Below, piece after piece: positions 37,308-46,607 of a stretch of 63,913 nucleotides of DNA (position 1 is the stretch's first letter; each line of letters starts with the position of its first letter). The DNA comes from Desulfuromonadales bacterium (GTDB taxonomy: Bacteria > Desulfobacterota > Desulfuromonadia > Geobacterales > Pseudopelobacteraceae), in NCBI GenBank assembly GCA_013377095.1, contig JACAAY010000015.1:1-63913 (forward strand). Direction: 5' to 3'. The position numbers and the translations under genes were made by a program. The notes below the pieces were generated by a model. It saw only the letters and a program-made list of their open reading frames with translations. It was not told the origin of the DNA and made no database searches.

Positions 37308-37562
37308 GCAACTAACGTGCCAGATGAGATAAGCTGGTCAGGAGGGTGCAACAGTTTGTTAGCGCAAGGTATAATTGAATGGGTAGGTGGGGGATGGGGA
37401 AAAAACCGTCATGCTAATCCGTCATATTTAACATAACTGCCATAATTGACGGACCACGTTAGAACAGGCATGGAGAGGAAATAACTCTTGTACTCTCATT
37501 ACCTCCGGCAATCAGCCTTTTGAGCCAGAGTGCCCACAGATTTTATCTGGCGCGTTAATTGC
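37308..37562. promoter_or_regulatory. Sigma-54 control unit 10, divergent
   Basis: One palindrome (37418-37453) lies between two promoters. To the left, minus strand, is TGGCACGTTAGTTGC at 37308-37322 with an IHF-like site at 37349-37361; to the right, plus strand, is TGGCGCGTTAATTGC at 37548-37562 with an IHF-like site at 37510-37522. Distances from palindrome to promoter are 96 and 95 bp. The third half-site (CCGTC, 37406-37410) is present only on the left. It drives the ferritin-like unit and the DUF748 gene. Confidence 0.82.
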
Positions 37563-37617
37563 AAATTTTTTATGGCCAGGACATGGACACAATCTGTGCT
37601 TCTGGGTGGAGAGACCC

Positions 37618-39216
37618 ATGACTGAGAGTGTTGAAATACGATCTTGGATGAAAAAACTGAAGAATTCCAAGTTGCTCTACTGGGGGGCTGGTGGAGTGCT
37701 TGTCGTAGTCCTGGTTCTCTATGGTACATCTTATTTTCTTGATGAACCGCTGCGCAGCAACATGGAAAAGAAAATCAACCGGGATCTGAAAGGGTATTCG
37801 GTTCGGTTGCCGAAGTTGCATGTCCATTTGATAGGTCTTTCCCTGACCTTGAAAGGACTGACCGTTGTGCAGCAGGCCCATCCGGACCCCCCCATTTTAT
37901 ATCTCCCGGTTCTCACGGCCAGCATTCACTGGCGAGAGCTCTTCTTCGGGAAGCGCGTCGCCGAATTCAGGCTTGATCAGCCGAAATTAAACATCAACCT
38001 GCAGCAGTTGCGCAGCGAGGCAACGAGCAAGGTTTCTCTCAAGGAGCGCGGCTGGCAACGGGCGGTGGAGGACATCTACCCACTCAAAATAAACACCCTG
38101 AAAATCAACGACGCCAGCATCACCTATATCGACCAGGACCCGAAAAAACCCCTCGTTCTGAGCCATCTGAATCTCAAGGCGGCCAATATCCGCAACATTC
38201 ACCTGCCGGACCAGGTCTATCCCTCCTCGTTTCATGTTGATACGGCAATCTTTAGTACCGGGCGTGGCAGTGTTGATGGGGCAGCAAACTTCCTGGGAGA
38301 ACCGTATCCCGGAATCAAGGGACGCATAAAGCTGGAAAAGGTGCCGCTCGATTATTTCACTACGGTGATTGCCCGCTCGAATCTCTCCCTGCATGGCGGG
38401 TTGCTTCAGGCAGTTGGCGAAGCAGAGTATGCGCCAACGGTTAAGGTAGCGCGCCTGGAAAACATGGAGATCCAGGAAATGAGCATCGACTACATCCATA
38501 CTAAGCGCACCGCCGGTGCAGAAAAAAAACGTGCTGCCGAGGTGAGGAAGACCGCCAGGGAACTCAGCAACAAGCCCGGCCTCCTGATACGCGCCGATCA
38601 GGTGAATTTGAAGAGATGCACCCTTGGTATGGTGAATGAGGCGGCAAGCAAGCCGTATCGCGTGTTCTTAACGGATACCGACTTTCAGCTGAACAACTTT
38701 TCCAATCATTTTTCCCAGGGACCTGCTCAGGCGCGACTCAAGGCAAAATTCATGGGAAGCGGAAGTACAACCGCAACCGTGAATTTCAGACCGGAAAAGG
38801 GGGGACCTGATCTTGATCTCCAGCTGAAAATTGAAGAATCCCAGTTGACGGCAATGAACGACGTGCTGCGCTCCTACGGAGATTTCGATGTTTCCGCCGG
38901 GGTCTTTTCTCTCGTCACGGAGTTGCATATAAAAAATGACGCAATTTCCGGCTATATCAAGCCGTTTTTCAAGGATATGAACGTGTATGGCGGACGCACG
39001 GACAAAAAACGCAGCATTCCCCACCAAATGTACGAAATGATGATCGGCGGGGTTGCCACGGTTCTTGAAAACAGGCCGCACCAGGAGGTTGCCACCAAGG
39101 TGGATATTTCCGGTACTCTGAATAAACCTGAAATTAGCAACCTGCAGATCGTTGTTGAACTTATTAGAAACGCTTTTTTTAAGGCCATACTGCCCAGCTT
39201 TGAAAAAACGAAATAA
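37618..39216 (+). CDS. DUF748/AsmA-like envelope protein
   Basis: 532 residues from ATG 37618 (GGAGAG at 5 bp). A cytoplasmic start of about 20 residues, one membrane span (LLYWGAGGVLVVVLVLYGTSYFL) and a long periplasmic part of beta-rich repeats (PKLHVHLIGLSLTLKGL, LKINTLKINDASITYIDQD, VDISGTLNKPEISNLQIVVEL) fit the DUF748 branch of the AsmA/TamB-like superfamily. Such proteins bridge the two membranes and may carry lipids. It is the only gene of the plus side of control unit 10 and faces the unit ending at 39257. Confidence 0.8.
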   Translation: MTESVEIRSWMKKLKNSKLLYWGAGGVLVVVLVLYGTSYFLDEPLRSNMEKKINRDLKGYSVRLPKLHVHLIGLSLTLKGLTVVQQAHPDPPILYLPVLTASIHWRELFFGKRVAEFRLDQPKLNINLQQLRSEATSKVSLKERGWQRAVEDIYPLKINTLKINDASITYIDQDPKKPLVLSHLNLKAANIRNIHLPDQVYPSSFHVDTAIFSTGRGSVDGAANFLGEPYPGIKGRIKLEKVPLDYFTTVIARSNLSLHGGLLQAVGEAEYAPTVKVARLENMEIQEMSIDYIHTKRTAGAEKKRAAEVRKTARELSNKPGLLIRADQVNLKRCTLGMVNEAASKPYRVFLTDTDFQLNNFSNHFSQGPAQARLKAKFMGSGSTTATVNFRPEKGGPDLDLQLKIEESQLTAMNDVLRSYGDFDVSAGVFSLVTELHIKNDAISGYIKPFFKDMNVYGGRTDKKRSIPHQMYEMMIGGVATVLENRPHQEVATKVDISGTLNKPEISNLQIVVELIRNAFFKAILPSFEKTK

Positions 39217-39256
39217 TTTTATAAAAAATACTTTTGGATGTTGCACCGCTCTCGTA

Positions 39257-39793
39257 CTAATAACAAAAGGCTCTCTTTTTCTGATCCAGACCGATTATCA
39301 CGTAAAGCAGCATTCCCAAGGGCGCTAATACAATAACCAAACATAACCATTTAGACTTGTTGCAAGAATATATAAAGTCACTTCTGACAATATCAGCAAC
39401 AATGAGTATCCATGCTATTGCGAGCGCTGTTGAAAAGATAATTGCCGCAGCCAGTAATTTTGTAATGGGTTCAAAATCTCCTGTTGTATTTATCAAAGAG
39501 TTGTTTTTGAGCGAATTCATCGGAAGCAAACCAGTTTCCATGATATTTCCTGAAGCATGTCTTTGTTCATGTGTCATTTGTTTGCTATTAACGGCATGAG
39601 ATTCAATTGGTTGTGGTTTTGTATTTATTTTTTCTTCGCTTGGATCTTTAACTGCACTATTCCGGTATTCTTCAGGAATGGAATCAATAGTATCGGTAAA
39701 GTGTATCGCAACCTCATTTTCCCACACGTACGTTTCTCCATGTGAGAAAGAGCAGGTAATGATCAATATAAATACTGCAAGAGCTGCTTTCAT
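39257..39793 (-). CDS. Membrane protein with DUF4124-like start, unknown function
   Basis: 178 residues from ATG 39793 (GGAG at 7 bp). A signal peptide (MKAALAVFILIITCSFSHG) is followed by ETYVWENEVAIHFTDTIDSIPEEYR, the pattern of DUF4124-type periplasmic segments. The C-terminal third has two hydrophobic spans (LAAAIIFSTALAIAWILIVADIV and WLCLVIVLAPLGMLLYVIIGLDQ), the second like the N-terminal segment of cardiolipin-synthase-type proteins. The base composition is richer in A and T than its neighbours, which hints at transfer. No function can be given. Confidence 0.65.
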   Translation of the reverse strand: MKAALAVFILIITCSFSHGETYVWENEVAIHFTDTIDSIPEEYRNSAVKDPSEEKINTKPQPIESHAVNSKQMTHEQRHASGNIMETGLLPMNSLKNNSLINTTGDFEPITKLLAAAIIFSTALAIAWILIVADIVRSDFIYSCNKSKWLCLVIVLAPLGMLLYVIIGLDQKKRAFCY

Positions 39794-39866
39794 GATTACT
39801 CCAATCATAGCGGCGCCATTTGATAAACATTAACGCCGTAATGGCGGCTCATTGATTGAGCCAAAA

Positions 39867-40031
39867 TCAGACAGGATGCTTTTTGAATATGTTTATCGGA
39901 AGTTCTATCTCAACAATGCGCTCAACTGGTTTCTTTTTAGTCGCATCACGTTTTTTGTGGTAGGTGACAGTTACCCTCTCACCTTGTTGTCTTACAGATA
40001 AATTAGTACATTTTCTATGTAAGCACGTCAT
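39867..40031 (-). CDS. Small hypothetical protein, 54 residues
   Basis: ATG 40031 is preceded by AAGGA at 8 bp. The product begins MTCLHRKCTNLSVRQQGERV and is strongly basic in the middle (YHKKRDATKKKPVERIVEIELP). Two cysteines and a histidine near the start (CLHRKC) might bind metal. It lies between the BTAD-type regulator and the DUF4124-like gene, in the same orientation. I recognise no family. Confidence 0.5.
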   Translation of the reverse strand: MTCLHRKCTNLSVRQQGERVTVTYHKKRDATKKKPVERIVEIELPINIFKKHPV

Positions 40032-40094
40032 AGGTAGTATCCTTTCTTGATTAACGAAATCCTCGGCATTCCAATTCAACGTTTGAACCGATAT

Positions 40095-40694
40095 TCAGGT
40101 TTCCATCAATAAAGACCGAGGGTTTGCTTTTCTGTTGTAATTCGAAAAACCGTAATTCTGCGTCAGTGGCAAGGCGTCCATGATCGCAGTACGATACAAA
40201 GAGTCGAGTTCGTTACGTGTGTCTTCAATGATTTTACCTGGAAATCCCTGCAAATAGCTTCCCGTATAGAGTTCTCTGGCCTTGGTAAATTTTCTGAACG
40301 CTACTGTATGATCGCCGATCGATAACAGCCTGAGCCCTTGTACAACAGTGCTACGAAACTCGAAGGCATCCACATAAATGCCTTTCCGGTTAAATCGTAT
40401 GCTTTCATTTTCTGTAATAAGAGGGTTGAAACCAATTTCATCGATCAGGAAGCTGCTGAGAGGCTTGATAACGGTATCCTCCAGCCGGTGACCGGTGAAA
40501 CTGGTCGCTGAAATTTCCCCTATCGAGCGGCAGATACGTTCACACGTGAAGGAGAGGTCCAGCGGGGAAAGCAGTGAGCAGAAAAACAATTTAAGCGTTT
40601 GATTCGGCCACTCAGCCGCCACAGGTTTTCCGTCAACAGACAGGCTGAGGTGTCCCAGTGTCTGGATTTTAATTTTGATTACAGGCCGTTTCAT
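40095..40694 (-). CDS. BTAD/SARP-type regulator-like protein
   Basis: 199 residues from ATG 40694 (CAGGAGG at 6 bp). IQTLGHLSLSVDGKPVAAEWPNQTLKLFFCSLLS resembles the winged-helix opening of SARP/BTAD activators, where the family reads LG-x-F-x-V-x2-G. Later, FRKFTKARELYTGSYLQGFPGKIIEDTRNELDSLYRTAIMDAL matches the helical BTAD part. It is shorter than classic SARPs and no ATPase domain follows. It heads the minus side of control unit 11. SARP-like proteins are common in actinobacteria and rare here, so transfer is possible. Its target is unknown. Confidence 0.65.
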   Translation of the reverse strand: MKRPVIKIKIQTLGHLSLSVDGKPVAAEWPNQTLKLFFCSLLSPLDLSFTCERICRSIGEISATSFTGHRLEDTVIKPLSSFLIDEIGFNPLITENESIRFNRKGIYVDAFEFRSTVVQGLRLLSIGDHTVAFRKFTKARELYTGSYLQGFPGKIIEDTRNELDSLYRTAIMDALPLTQNYGFSNYNRKANPRSLLMET

Positions 40695-40774
40695 GGAACC
40701 CTCCTGGTACGGTATGGTTGCGTGAATAGTGCCGTGATCACGACGGTGCCCACGCACTTCATTTATGGAGAATC

Positions 40775-41030
40775 GCAACTAACGTGCCCGGGAAGATTAG
40801 AATGTGTAATTGCTGCAATGGTGTGATTGTAGTGGATAAAATGAAAATAGTGCCTCTGCAGCGGGGGTAAAGCCGTTACCATAGCCCGTCATATTTGACA
40901 TTACTGCCGTGGGTGGTGGATTCACTTGACGGCTTCCCCTTTACGCAGAAGCACGTGCATTAAACTTGCTGAATACAATCGGAGCGTTACACTGAGTCTG
41001 ATCGCCTGTTGGCTCTGGCACGTTCGTTGC
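40775..41030. promoter_or_regulatory. Sigma-54 control unit 11, divergent and fully symmetric
   Basis: One palindrome (40885-40920) lies exactly 96 bp from both promoters: GGGCACGTTAGTTGC on the minus strand at 40775-40789 and TGGCACGTTCGTTGC on the plus strand at 41016-41030. IHF-like sites lie 27 bp from each (40816-40828, one mismatch; 40977-40989, two). A third half-site is present on both sides: CCGTT at 40873-40877 and GACGG at 40928-40932. It drives the BTAD unit and the small helix-turn-helix gene. Confidence 0.82.
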
Positions 41031-41120
41031 GATTTATCAAGCTGAGTCGCTTCACTGGCTTTAGTGACTCGCCTTGGATAAAACGCTTGGCGCATACACT
41101 ACAAATAAAGGAGAACGGAC

Positions 41121-41303
41121 ATGCCACAGGGAACAAGCTGGTATACAGTTGAACAGGCCAATGCGAAATACTGCTTGGAAGCGTCGTTGATTCTGAAATG
41201 GGTTGAACAAGGCGTGGTTCGCGCCGAGCAGGCTGATACCCGGAAGATGCAGGTTAATGCCAAAGATCTCGAACAAAAAGTTCGGGAGTCGAGCGGAATT
41301 TGA
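41121..41303 (+). CDS. Small helix-turn-helix protein
   Basis: 60 residues from ATG 41121 (AAAGGAG at 7 bp). SWYTVEQANAKYCLEASLILKWVEQGVVRAEQADTRKMQVNAKDLEQKV has the helix-turn-helix and wing pattern of MerR/excisionase-like small proteins, similar in outline to the CbpM start. It stands alone behind the plus promoter of control unit 11 and faces the P-type ATPase gene 34 bp on. DNA binding or binding to another protein cannot be told apart. Confidence 0.65.
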   Translation: MPQGTSWYTVEQANAKYCLEASLILKWVEQGVVRAEQADTRKMQVNAKDLEQKVRESSGI

Positions 41304-41336
41304 GTTGCGCTGGGATGTGAGCGATCCGGGTGTTCT

Positions 41337-43979
41337 TCATGGCGAGCCTTTCCTCAGACGGAGCCGCTTGACAAACTTTTCCATCTCCACGGCGAAAAAG
41401 ACCACCGTTGACAGGGCCAGGGTCACGGCCAGCTCGCCCATGGGCAGGGGGGTTGTCTTGAAGACGGGATTCAGCTGCGGCACATAGAGGGTTGCCATCT
41501 GCAGGCCAAAGGTCAGCAGGAAGGCGCCTGCCAGGGGCTTGTTGGAAAAGAGTCCCTGGCTGAAGAGTGATTCCCGTTCCGACCGGATGGCCAGTACATG
41601 GCCCATCTGGCTCAGGCAGAGGACGGTAAAGACCATGGTCTGCCAGTGGGCATGTCCCGCCTTGATGAACCAGGTTTGGGTGCAGAGGGATACCCCACCC
41701 ATGAGCAGTCCCACCCAGAGGATATGGACAGCAAGTCCGTGGGCGAAGATGCTTTCCGTCGGGTGACGCGGCGGTCGTTGCATGATCCCCGTTTCCGCCG
41801 GCTCAGCTGCCAGGGCAAGTCCGGGCAGGCCATCGGTGACCAGGTTGATCCAGAGGATATGGATGGGGAGCAGGGGGATGGGGAGCCCCAGCAGCGGGGC
41901 GAGGGCGATGGTCCAGATCTCGCCCGAGTTGCTGGTCATGGTGTACTTGATGAATTTGCGGATGTTGTCGAAGATGCGCCGCCCTTCCTTGACAGCCTTG
42001 ACGATGGTGGCGAAGTTGTCGTCCAGCAGGATCATGTCGGCCGCTTCCTTGGAGACGTCCGTACCGGTAATCCCCATGGCCACGCCGATATCGGCCCGTT
42101 TCAGGGCAGGGGCGTCATTGACGCCGTCGCCGGTCATGGCAACAAACTGCCCCCTGTCCTGCAGAGCCCTGATAATCTTCAGTTTCTGTGCCGGAGCAAC
42201 CCGGGCATAGACCCTGATGCTTTCAACCCGCCTTTCAAATTCCTCCAGCGATAACTGCTCAAGCTCCCGTCCAACCATTACCCCGTTGTCACCTGCTTCC
42301 AGGATGCCGAGTCGCGTGGCAATACTGGTTGCAGTCAGGGGATGGTCTCCGGTGATCATGACCGGTCGTATCCCGGCGGCCCGGCAGAGACGTACCGCCT
42401 CCCGGGCTTCTTCCCTGGGAGGATCCAGCATGCCCACCAGACCAAGGATGGTGAGTCCGGATTCCACATGCCCGGGCGACATGTCGTCGGGCAGCCTGTC
42501 CCAACTCCTCATGGCAATTCCCAGAACCCTCAGCCCGGCGGCTGCCATCCTGTCATTGACCGTCTCCATCCCCGTGGTTGAAAAGGGTGCTGCTTCATCG
42601 CCTATTACCGGCGTCGCCTTGTCCAGCAGCACATCTACAGCCCCCTTGGTAAAGGAGATAAATCCACCCACGGTCACATTTTCAAGAAGGGTGTCTGTGG
42701 TGACTTTATGAAAAGTGGTCATGCATTTACGGGTGCTGTCAAAGGGTATTTCCGAAACCCGGGAAAATTTTTGTTCAAGGACCTGTTTGTCAAAGCCGGC
42801 CTGCAAGGCCATCAGATACAAGGCCACTTCCGTCGGATCTCCCAGCATTGCGCCGGCTGCGTCCGGGGTGGCGTCATTGTTCAGGGCAAGGGCGGTGAAA
42901 AACTCCCTGTTGCTCCCCTGTGCGACCATCCCGGCATTCAGAAGTGTTCCGCCGACATAGAGCTCTTCCACGGTCATTTTGTTCAGGGTCAGGGTTCCGG
43001 TCTTGTCTGAACAGATATAGGTCACGGATCCAAGGGTTTCCACCGCCGGAAGCCGCCGGATCAGGGCGTTCTGCACGATCATCTTTTTCGCGCCCAGGGC
43101 CAGGGAAATGGTAACCACGGCGGGCAGCGCCTCGGGAATCGCCGCAACGGCCAGCGAAATTGCCGTCAGCAGCATGAGCAGCGGCGGCTCTCCCCGCAGC
43201 ACGCCGACTACGAAGATGATTGCGCATATGGCAAGCACTGCCAGGGCCAGTTTTCGGCCAAAGGCTGCCAGCCTTTTCTGGAGGGGGGTCTTTACCACCT
43301 CTTCGTTTTGCAGCAGGGTGGCTATCTTGCCCAGTTCGGTTGTCATGCCGGTTGCCGTGACAACTCCACTGCCGCGGCCATAGGATACGATCGTCCCTCT
43401 GTAGGCCATATTCTTCCGGTCAGCGACCGGCAGCTTTTCATCGGGCAGTGGCTCGACACGTTTTTCAACCGGCAGGGATTCTCCGGTCAGGGGTGCCTCC
43501 TCAATCTTCAGTTGAGCGACCTGGATCAACCTTATGTCGGCAGGCACGATCATGCCCGCCTCCAGTATAACGATGTCGCCGGGAACCAGCTGTGTTGCCG
43601 GAATGGTGGCCGGATTGCCTGCTCTCATCACCAGGGCGGAGTGGGCAGACATTTTCCTGAGCAGTTCCATGGCCTTTTCGGCCCGATATTCCTGCACAAA
43701 ACCAATCACCGCATTCAGAACAACGATCACGATAATGGCAATGGTGTCGGTGGCTTCTCCAATGATGCCGGAGATGACTGCGGCGACAATCAGCACCAGG
43801 ATCATGAAATCCTTGAACTGGTCGAGGAACATCATGAACAGGGTTTTTTGCGCTGTTTCCACCAGCTCGTTGAGACCCTGCTCTTGCAGTCGGGACTGGA
43901 CCTCCTCCTCCGCAAGGCCTCTTGGAGTAGATCTCAACTTCTCCAGTACTTCTTCAGGTTTCCTGGTATGCCACTGCAT
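41337..43979 (-). CDS. P-type cation ATPase, P2 (calcium-pump-like)
   Basis: 880 residues with the full set of P-type motifs: the TGES loop in APLTGESLPVEKR, phosphorylated Asp in CSDKTGTLTLNKM, KGAVDVLL in the nucleotide domain, TGDGVNDAPALKRADIGVAMG in the hinge, and about ten membrane spans. Membrane helix 4 carries PEALP and helix 6 NLVTDGLPGLALA, as in calcium or manganese exporters of the P2 type. The N-terminal cation ATPase domain is present. ATG 43979 follows GGGAGAA. It lies 60 bp behind the Mla-type lipoprotein gene and probably ends that unit. Confidence 0.9.
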   Translation of the reverse strand: MQWHTRKPEEVLEKLRSTPRGLAEEEVQSRLQEQGLNELVETAQKTLFMMFLDQFKDFMILVLIVAAVISGIIGEATDTIAIIVIVVLNAVIGFVQEYRAEKAMELLRKMSAHSALVMRAGNPATIPATQLVPGDIVILEAGMIVPADIRLIQVAQLKIEEAPLTGESLPVEKRVEPLPDEKLPVADRKNMAYRGTIVSYGRGSGVVTATGMTTELGKIATLLQNEEVVKTPLQKRLAAFGRKLALAVLAICAIIFVVGVLRGEPPLLMLLTAISLAVAAIPEALPAVVTISLALGAKKMIVQNALIRRLPAVETLGSVTYICSDKTGTLTLNKMTVEELYVGGTLLNAGMVAQGSNREFFTALALNNDATPDAAGAMLGDPTEVALYLMALQAGFDKQVLEQKFSRVSEIPFDSTRKCMTTFHKVTTDTLLENVTVGGFISFTKGAVDVLLDKATPVIGDEAAPFSTTGMETVNDRMAAAGLRVLGIAMRSWDRLPDDMSPGHVESGLTILGLVGMLDPPREEAREAVRLCRAAGIRPVMITGDHPLTATSIATRLGILEAGDNGVMVGRELEQLSLEEFERRVESIRVYARVAPAQKLKIIRALQDRGQFVAMTGDGVNDAPALKRADIGVAMGITGTDVSKEAADMILLDDNFATIVKAVKEGRRIFDNIRKFIKYTMTSNSGEIWTIALAPLLGLPIPLLPIHILWINLVTDGLPGLALAAEPAETGIMQRPPRHPTESIFAHGLAVHILWVGLLMGGVSLCTQTWFIKAGHAHWQTMVFTVLCLSQMGHVLAIRSERESLFSQGLFSNKPLAGAFLLTFGLQMATLYVPQLNPVFKTTPLPMGELAVTLALSTVVFFAVEMEKFVKRLRLRKGSP

Positions 43980-44039
43980 GCTGATTCTCCCGGATGATCA
44001 GGGTCGTGTTCACTGTGGAAAGTATACCGCAACTCAATG

Positions 44040-44669
44040 TTACTTCGGGATCAGCGCTGCAAGATGGTCGGCCATCTCCCGGGCGAGCTTCCCGGCAGCC
44101 CTTCCCATCGCCGCAACCAGAGCCTCGTAACTGTTCCCCGCCACAGCTTCCGTTATTGTCGATTCCCGGGTGAAGAGATGCTTCTCGTGCATGTCCCGTT
44201 TCTCAATTATGCCCCAGACGACGCTCAGAGCGACTGTCCCACCCCGGAAACCGTCGAAACGTATGACCTTGACCGGTATCCGGTACCATTTCACCGTATC
44301 GGGGTAGCCAGAAAACTTCCCGGACAGGACAGCAATGCGCGGGGAAGCCAGCTTCTCAGCGATGCCGGCAACAAGAACGCGGGTGACCTCATCTTCCAGC
44401 GGTCCACTCCACTGGTCGAACTCGGCCAGGGCAATCCCGTTCTGACCGGAGCGACTGACGATCTGCCGCCGGTCCAGGTATTCAGGGAAAGTGAGCGGGC
44501 CAACCCTCAGCACGACGTCCAAACCCGCTTGCGTTGGTCCAGTGGGGATCTCAGGGGATGAGAGTGTGTAGAAGCGGGTTGGGGGGCTCGTCCCGAAACA
44601 ACCGCTCAACTGAGAGCCAAGGCTGATGACGAGCAGAAGGAAGGTGAAGCGGCAAGCATTCAAATTCAT
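44040..44669 (-). CDS. ABC-transport auxiliary lipoprotein (PqiC-like)
   Basis: 209 residues from ATG 44669, overlapping the stop of the MlaD-type gene and behind GAGGAGAG. The lipoprotein signal ends in LGSQLSGC. PPTRFYTLSSPE and VGPLTFPEYLDRRQIVSRSGQNGIALAEFDQWSGPLEDEVTRVL are typical of the ABC-type transport auxiliary lipoprotein family (PqiC). Such proteins sit at the outer membrane and work with MCE-domain tunnels such as MlaD/PqiB. It completes a four-gene phospholipid transport set. Confidence 0.88.
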   Translation of the reverse strand: MNLNACRFTFLLLVISLGSQLSGCFGTSPPTRFYTLSSPEIPTGPTQAGLDVVLRVGPLTFPEYLDRRQIVSRSGQNGIALAEFDQWSGPLEDEVTRVLVAGIAEKLASPRIAVLSGKFSGYPDTVKWYRIPVKVIRFDGFRGGTVALSVVWGIIEKRDMHEKHLFTRESTITEAVAGNSYEALVAAMGRAAGKLAREMADHLAALIPK

Positions 44670-44670
44670 G

Positions 44671-45684
44671 TCACTCTCCTCGGGAAGGCTGTTTACCTTT
44701 AACAAATGCCTCGGGATGGCGTTCCAGGTATTCGCTGAGCGAGCGGATTGAGCGGGCTGCCGCCTTGATCTCCCCGAGGGTATTGCTCAGGTCCTGGCCA
44801 ATATCGGTGTTACGTTCAGCAATGTGCCCATAGGAGCCGATGCTCACACGTATCTTCTCCAGAGTCGTCCCGGTTTGCGCCAGAGTCTCCCGGACCCCTT
44901 GGGCAAGTTCTCCCGGAACCCCTTCCTTAAGGGCAAGCGTTTTTTCAACCTGTACAAAGGCGTTGCGGGCGGCGTCCGATGTGCCCCGGATGCTTGATGA
45001 CAGTGGTTTAACCTCGGCGTCTATTTTTCGGACAAGACTACCCAGCTCTTTCAGGCTGGTCCCCAGATTCTCCAGGCCTGACGAGATTTCCGGTGAATTC
45101 ACAAGCTTCTCCACGCCATTGGTCAGTTTCACGAGCCCGTTGACAATCTCGCTGACCGGTACCTTGTCCAGGGTTGCCATCAACACATCAGCTGTCGAGG
45201 GTATGGTGGGTATTTCCGGGTATCTCTTCTCAATTCCCACAAGTTGTATCGGTTTGTCCGGATACAAATCCAGCGCAACAAAGAGTTGACCGGTGACGTA
45301 ACTTTTCATTTTGAGTTGCGCCTTGAGCCCCTTTGCCACCAGTTTGTTTATAAAAGGGTTTATGTGGGTTCCCATTTTGTTGTTGAGTCTCTTCGCGGTG
45401 GTTATGCTCTTGGGGTCGATTTCAATGTAAACCGGGATCGTAAAGGAAAGGTCTTCAGGGTTGAATTGCGCTTTTATTTCGGTTACCTCGCCAATCTTGA
45501 CTCCGCGAAACTGGACCGCTGATCCGACCGCGAGGCCGTTGACCGACCCGGAAAAAAACATCACGTATGTGGGGCGCGACGCGAAGAATTTTCCCGATCC
45601 GAAGAGGGCAACTGCTGCAACCCCGAGGATCACGGCTCCCACCACGAACAGCCCTATCAGTGTTTTACTTACCGGTTTCGCCAT
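44671..45684 (-). CDS. mlaD: MCE-domain protein, MlaD-like
   Basis: 337 residues from ATG 45684 (GGAGAA at 4-5 bp). One membrane span (TLIGLFVVGAVILGVAAVALFG) precedes a single MCE domain (about 40-150: RPTYVMFFSGSVNGLAVGSAVQFRGVKIGEVTEI) and a long helical tail with repeats of small hydrophobic residues. It is longer than E. coli MlaD (183 residues) and so may form a needle-like extension. It binds MlaE/MlaF in the inner membrane. The gap of 117 bp to mlaF holds no gene. Confidence 0.9.
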   Translation of the reverse strand: MAKPVSKTLIGLFVVGAVILGVAAVALFGSGKFFASRPTYVMFFSGSVNGLAVGSAVQFRGVKIGEVTEIKAQFNPEDLSFTIPVYIEIDPKSITTAKRLNNKMGTHINPFINKLVAKGLKAQLKMKSYVTGQLFVALDLYPDKPIQLVGIEKRYPEIPTIPSTADVLMATLDKVPVSEIVNGLVKLTNGVEKLVNSPEISSGLENLGTSLKELGSLVRKIDAEVKPLSSSIRGTSDAARNAFVQVEKTLALKEGVPGELAQGVRETLAQTGTTLEKIRVSIGSYGHIAERNTDIGQDLSNTLGEIKAAARSIRSLSEYLERHPEAFVKGKQPSRGE

Positions 45685-45800
45685 GGGTATTCTCCTGACC
45701 CTGATAAACAGGATAAGTGCGTTTACGAAGTTGTTTTCTGCCAGAAAATTGCAGAAAATAACTTCTAACTTACTAAACGCTTCAGCTGCTGTGGTTGATC

Positions 45801-46604
45801 TCACGCCAGAAAGCAGGACGCCGAAACCTCTCCCGGATGCGCCTCCGTCTTTGCTTCACCCCTTGTCAGGAAGTTTTGCACCGTGGGATGGGCGCATTCC
45901 TTCAGGAGCCGTTTCGGATCGCCGCTGGCGATCATCGTCTTTGCAACAGCGTCGATGAATACTGAATTGGTGCCGATGGCAAAGATGCTCGCCAGTTCAT
46001 GGGTGATGACGACCACCGTGGTGCCGAGGCTTTCCCTGAGTTCCAGGATCAGGTCATCCAGAAGCCGCGCGCTGATCGGGTCCAGCCCCGACGAAGGCTC
46101 ATCGAAGAACAGCAGTTCCGGGTCGAGGGCCATGGCTCGGGCAATGCCGGCGCGCTTCTTCATCCCACCGCTGATCTCGGATGGATAGTACTCTTCGAAT
46201 CCCGCCAGTCCGACCAGGGCCAGCTTTAATGACGCGATCTCACGGATCTCGACCGGCTTCAGGCTGGTATAGAGCTCCAGGGAGAGGGCAATGTTTTCCA
46301 CCAGGGTGAGCGAACTCCAGAGAGCCCCGCTCTGGTACATGATTCCGCAGCGCCGCATCATCCGGTCCCGCTCCTGCGGCTCTGACTCCCAGAAATTCAT
46401 GGAACCGTAGAACACAGCTCCCCGTGTTGGCGCCTTGAGGCCGATCATATGGCGCATCAGGGTGCTCTTGCCGCAGCCGCTGCCCCCCATGATGATGAAG
46501 ATGTCTCCCCGTTTGACGGTGAAGTTCAGATCATGCTGGAGGATGTCGCTGCCGAATGACATGGTCAGATCCTTGACGATGATGTGAGGTTCAGTGGTGT
46601 TCAT
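45801..46604 (-). CDS. mlaF: Phospholipid ABC transporter ATPase, MlaF-like
   Basis: 267 residues, the usual length. Walker A is MGGSGCGKSTLMRHM, the Q-loop region YQSGALWSSLTLVENIAL is the MlaF-type one, the ABC signature is EISGGMKKRAGIARAMA, and Walker B is LLFFDEPSSGLDPI with VVVITHELASIFAI as H-loop. It powers lipid movement by MlaE. Its start is separated by 3 bp from the mlaE stop. The C-terminal tail (NFLTRGEAKTEAHPGEV) is slightly extended. Confidence 0.93.
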   Translation of the reverse strand: MNTTEPHIIVKDLTMSFGSDILQHDLNFTVKRGDIFIIMGGSGCGKSTLMRHMIGLKAPTRGAVFYGSMNFWESEPQERDRMMRRCGIMYQSGALWSSLTLVENIALSLELYTSLKPVEIREIASLKLALVGLAGFEEYYPSEISGGMKKRAGIARAMALDPELLFFDEPSSGLDPISARLLDDLILELRESLGTTVVVITHELASIFAIGTNSVFIDAVAKTMIASGDPKRLLKECAHPTVQNFLTRGEAKTEAHPGEVSASCFLA

Positions 46605-46607
46605 CGC

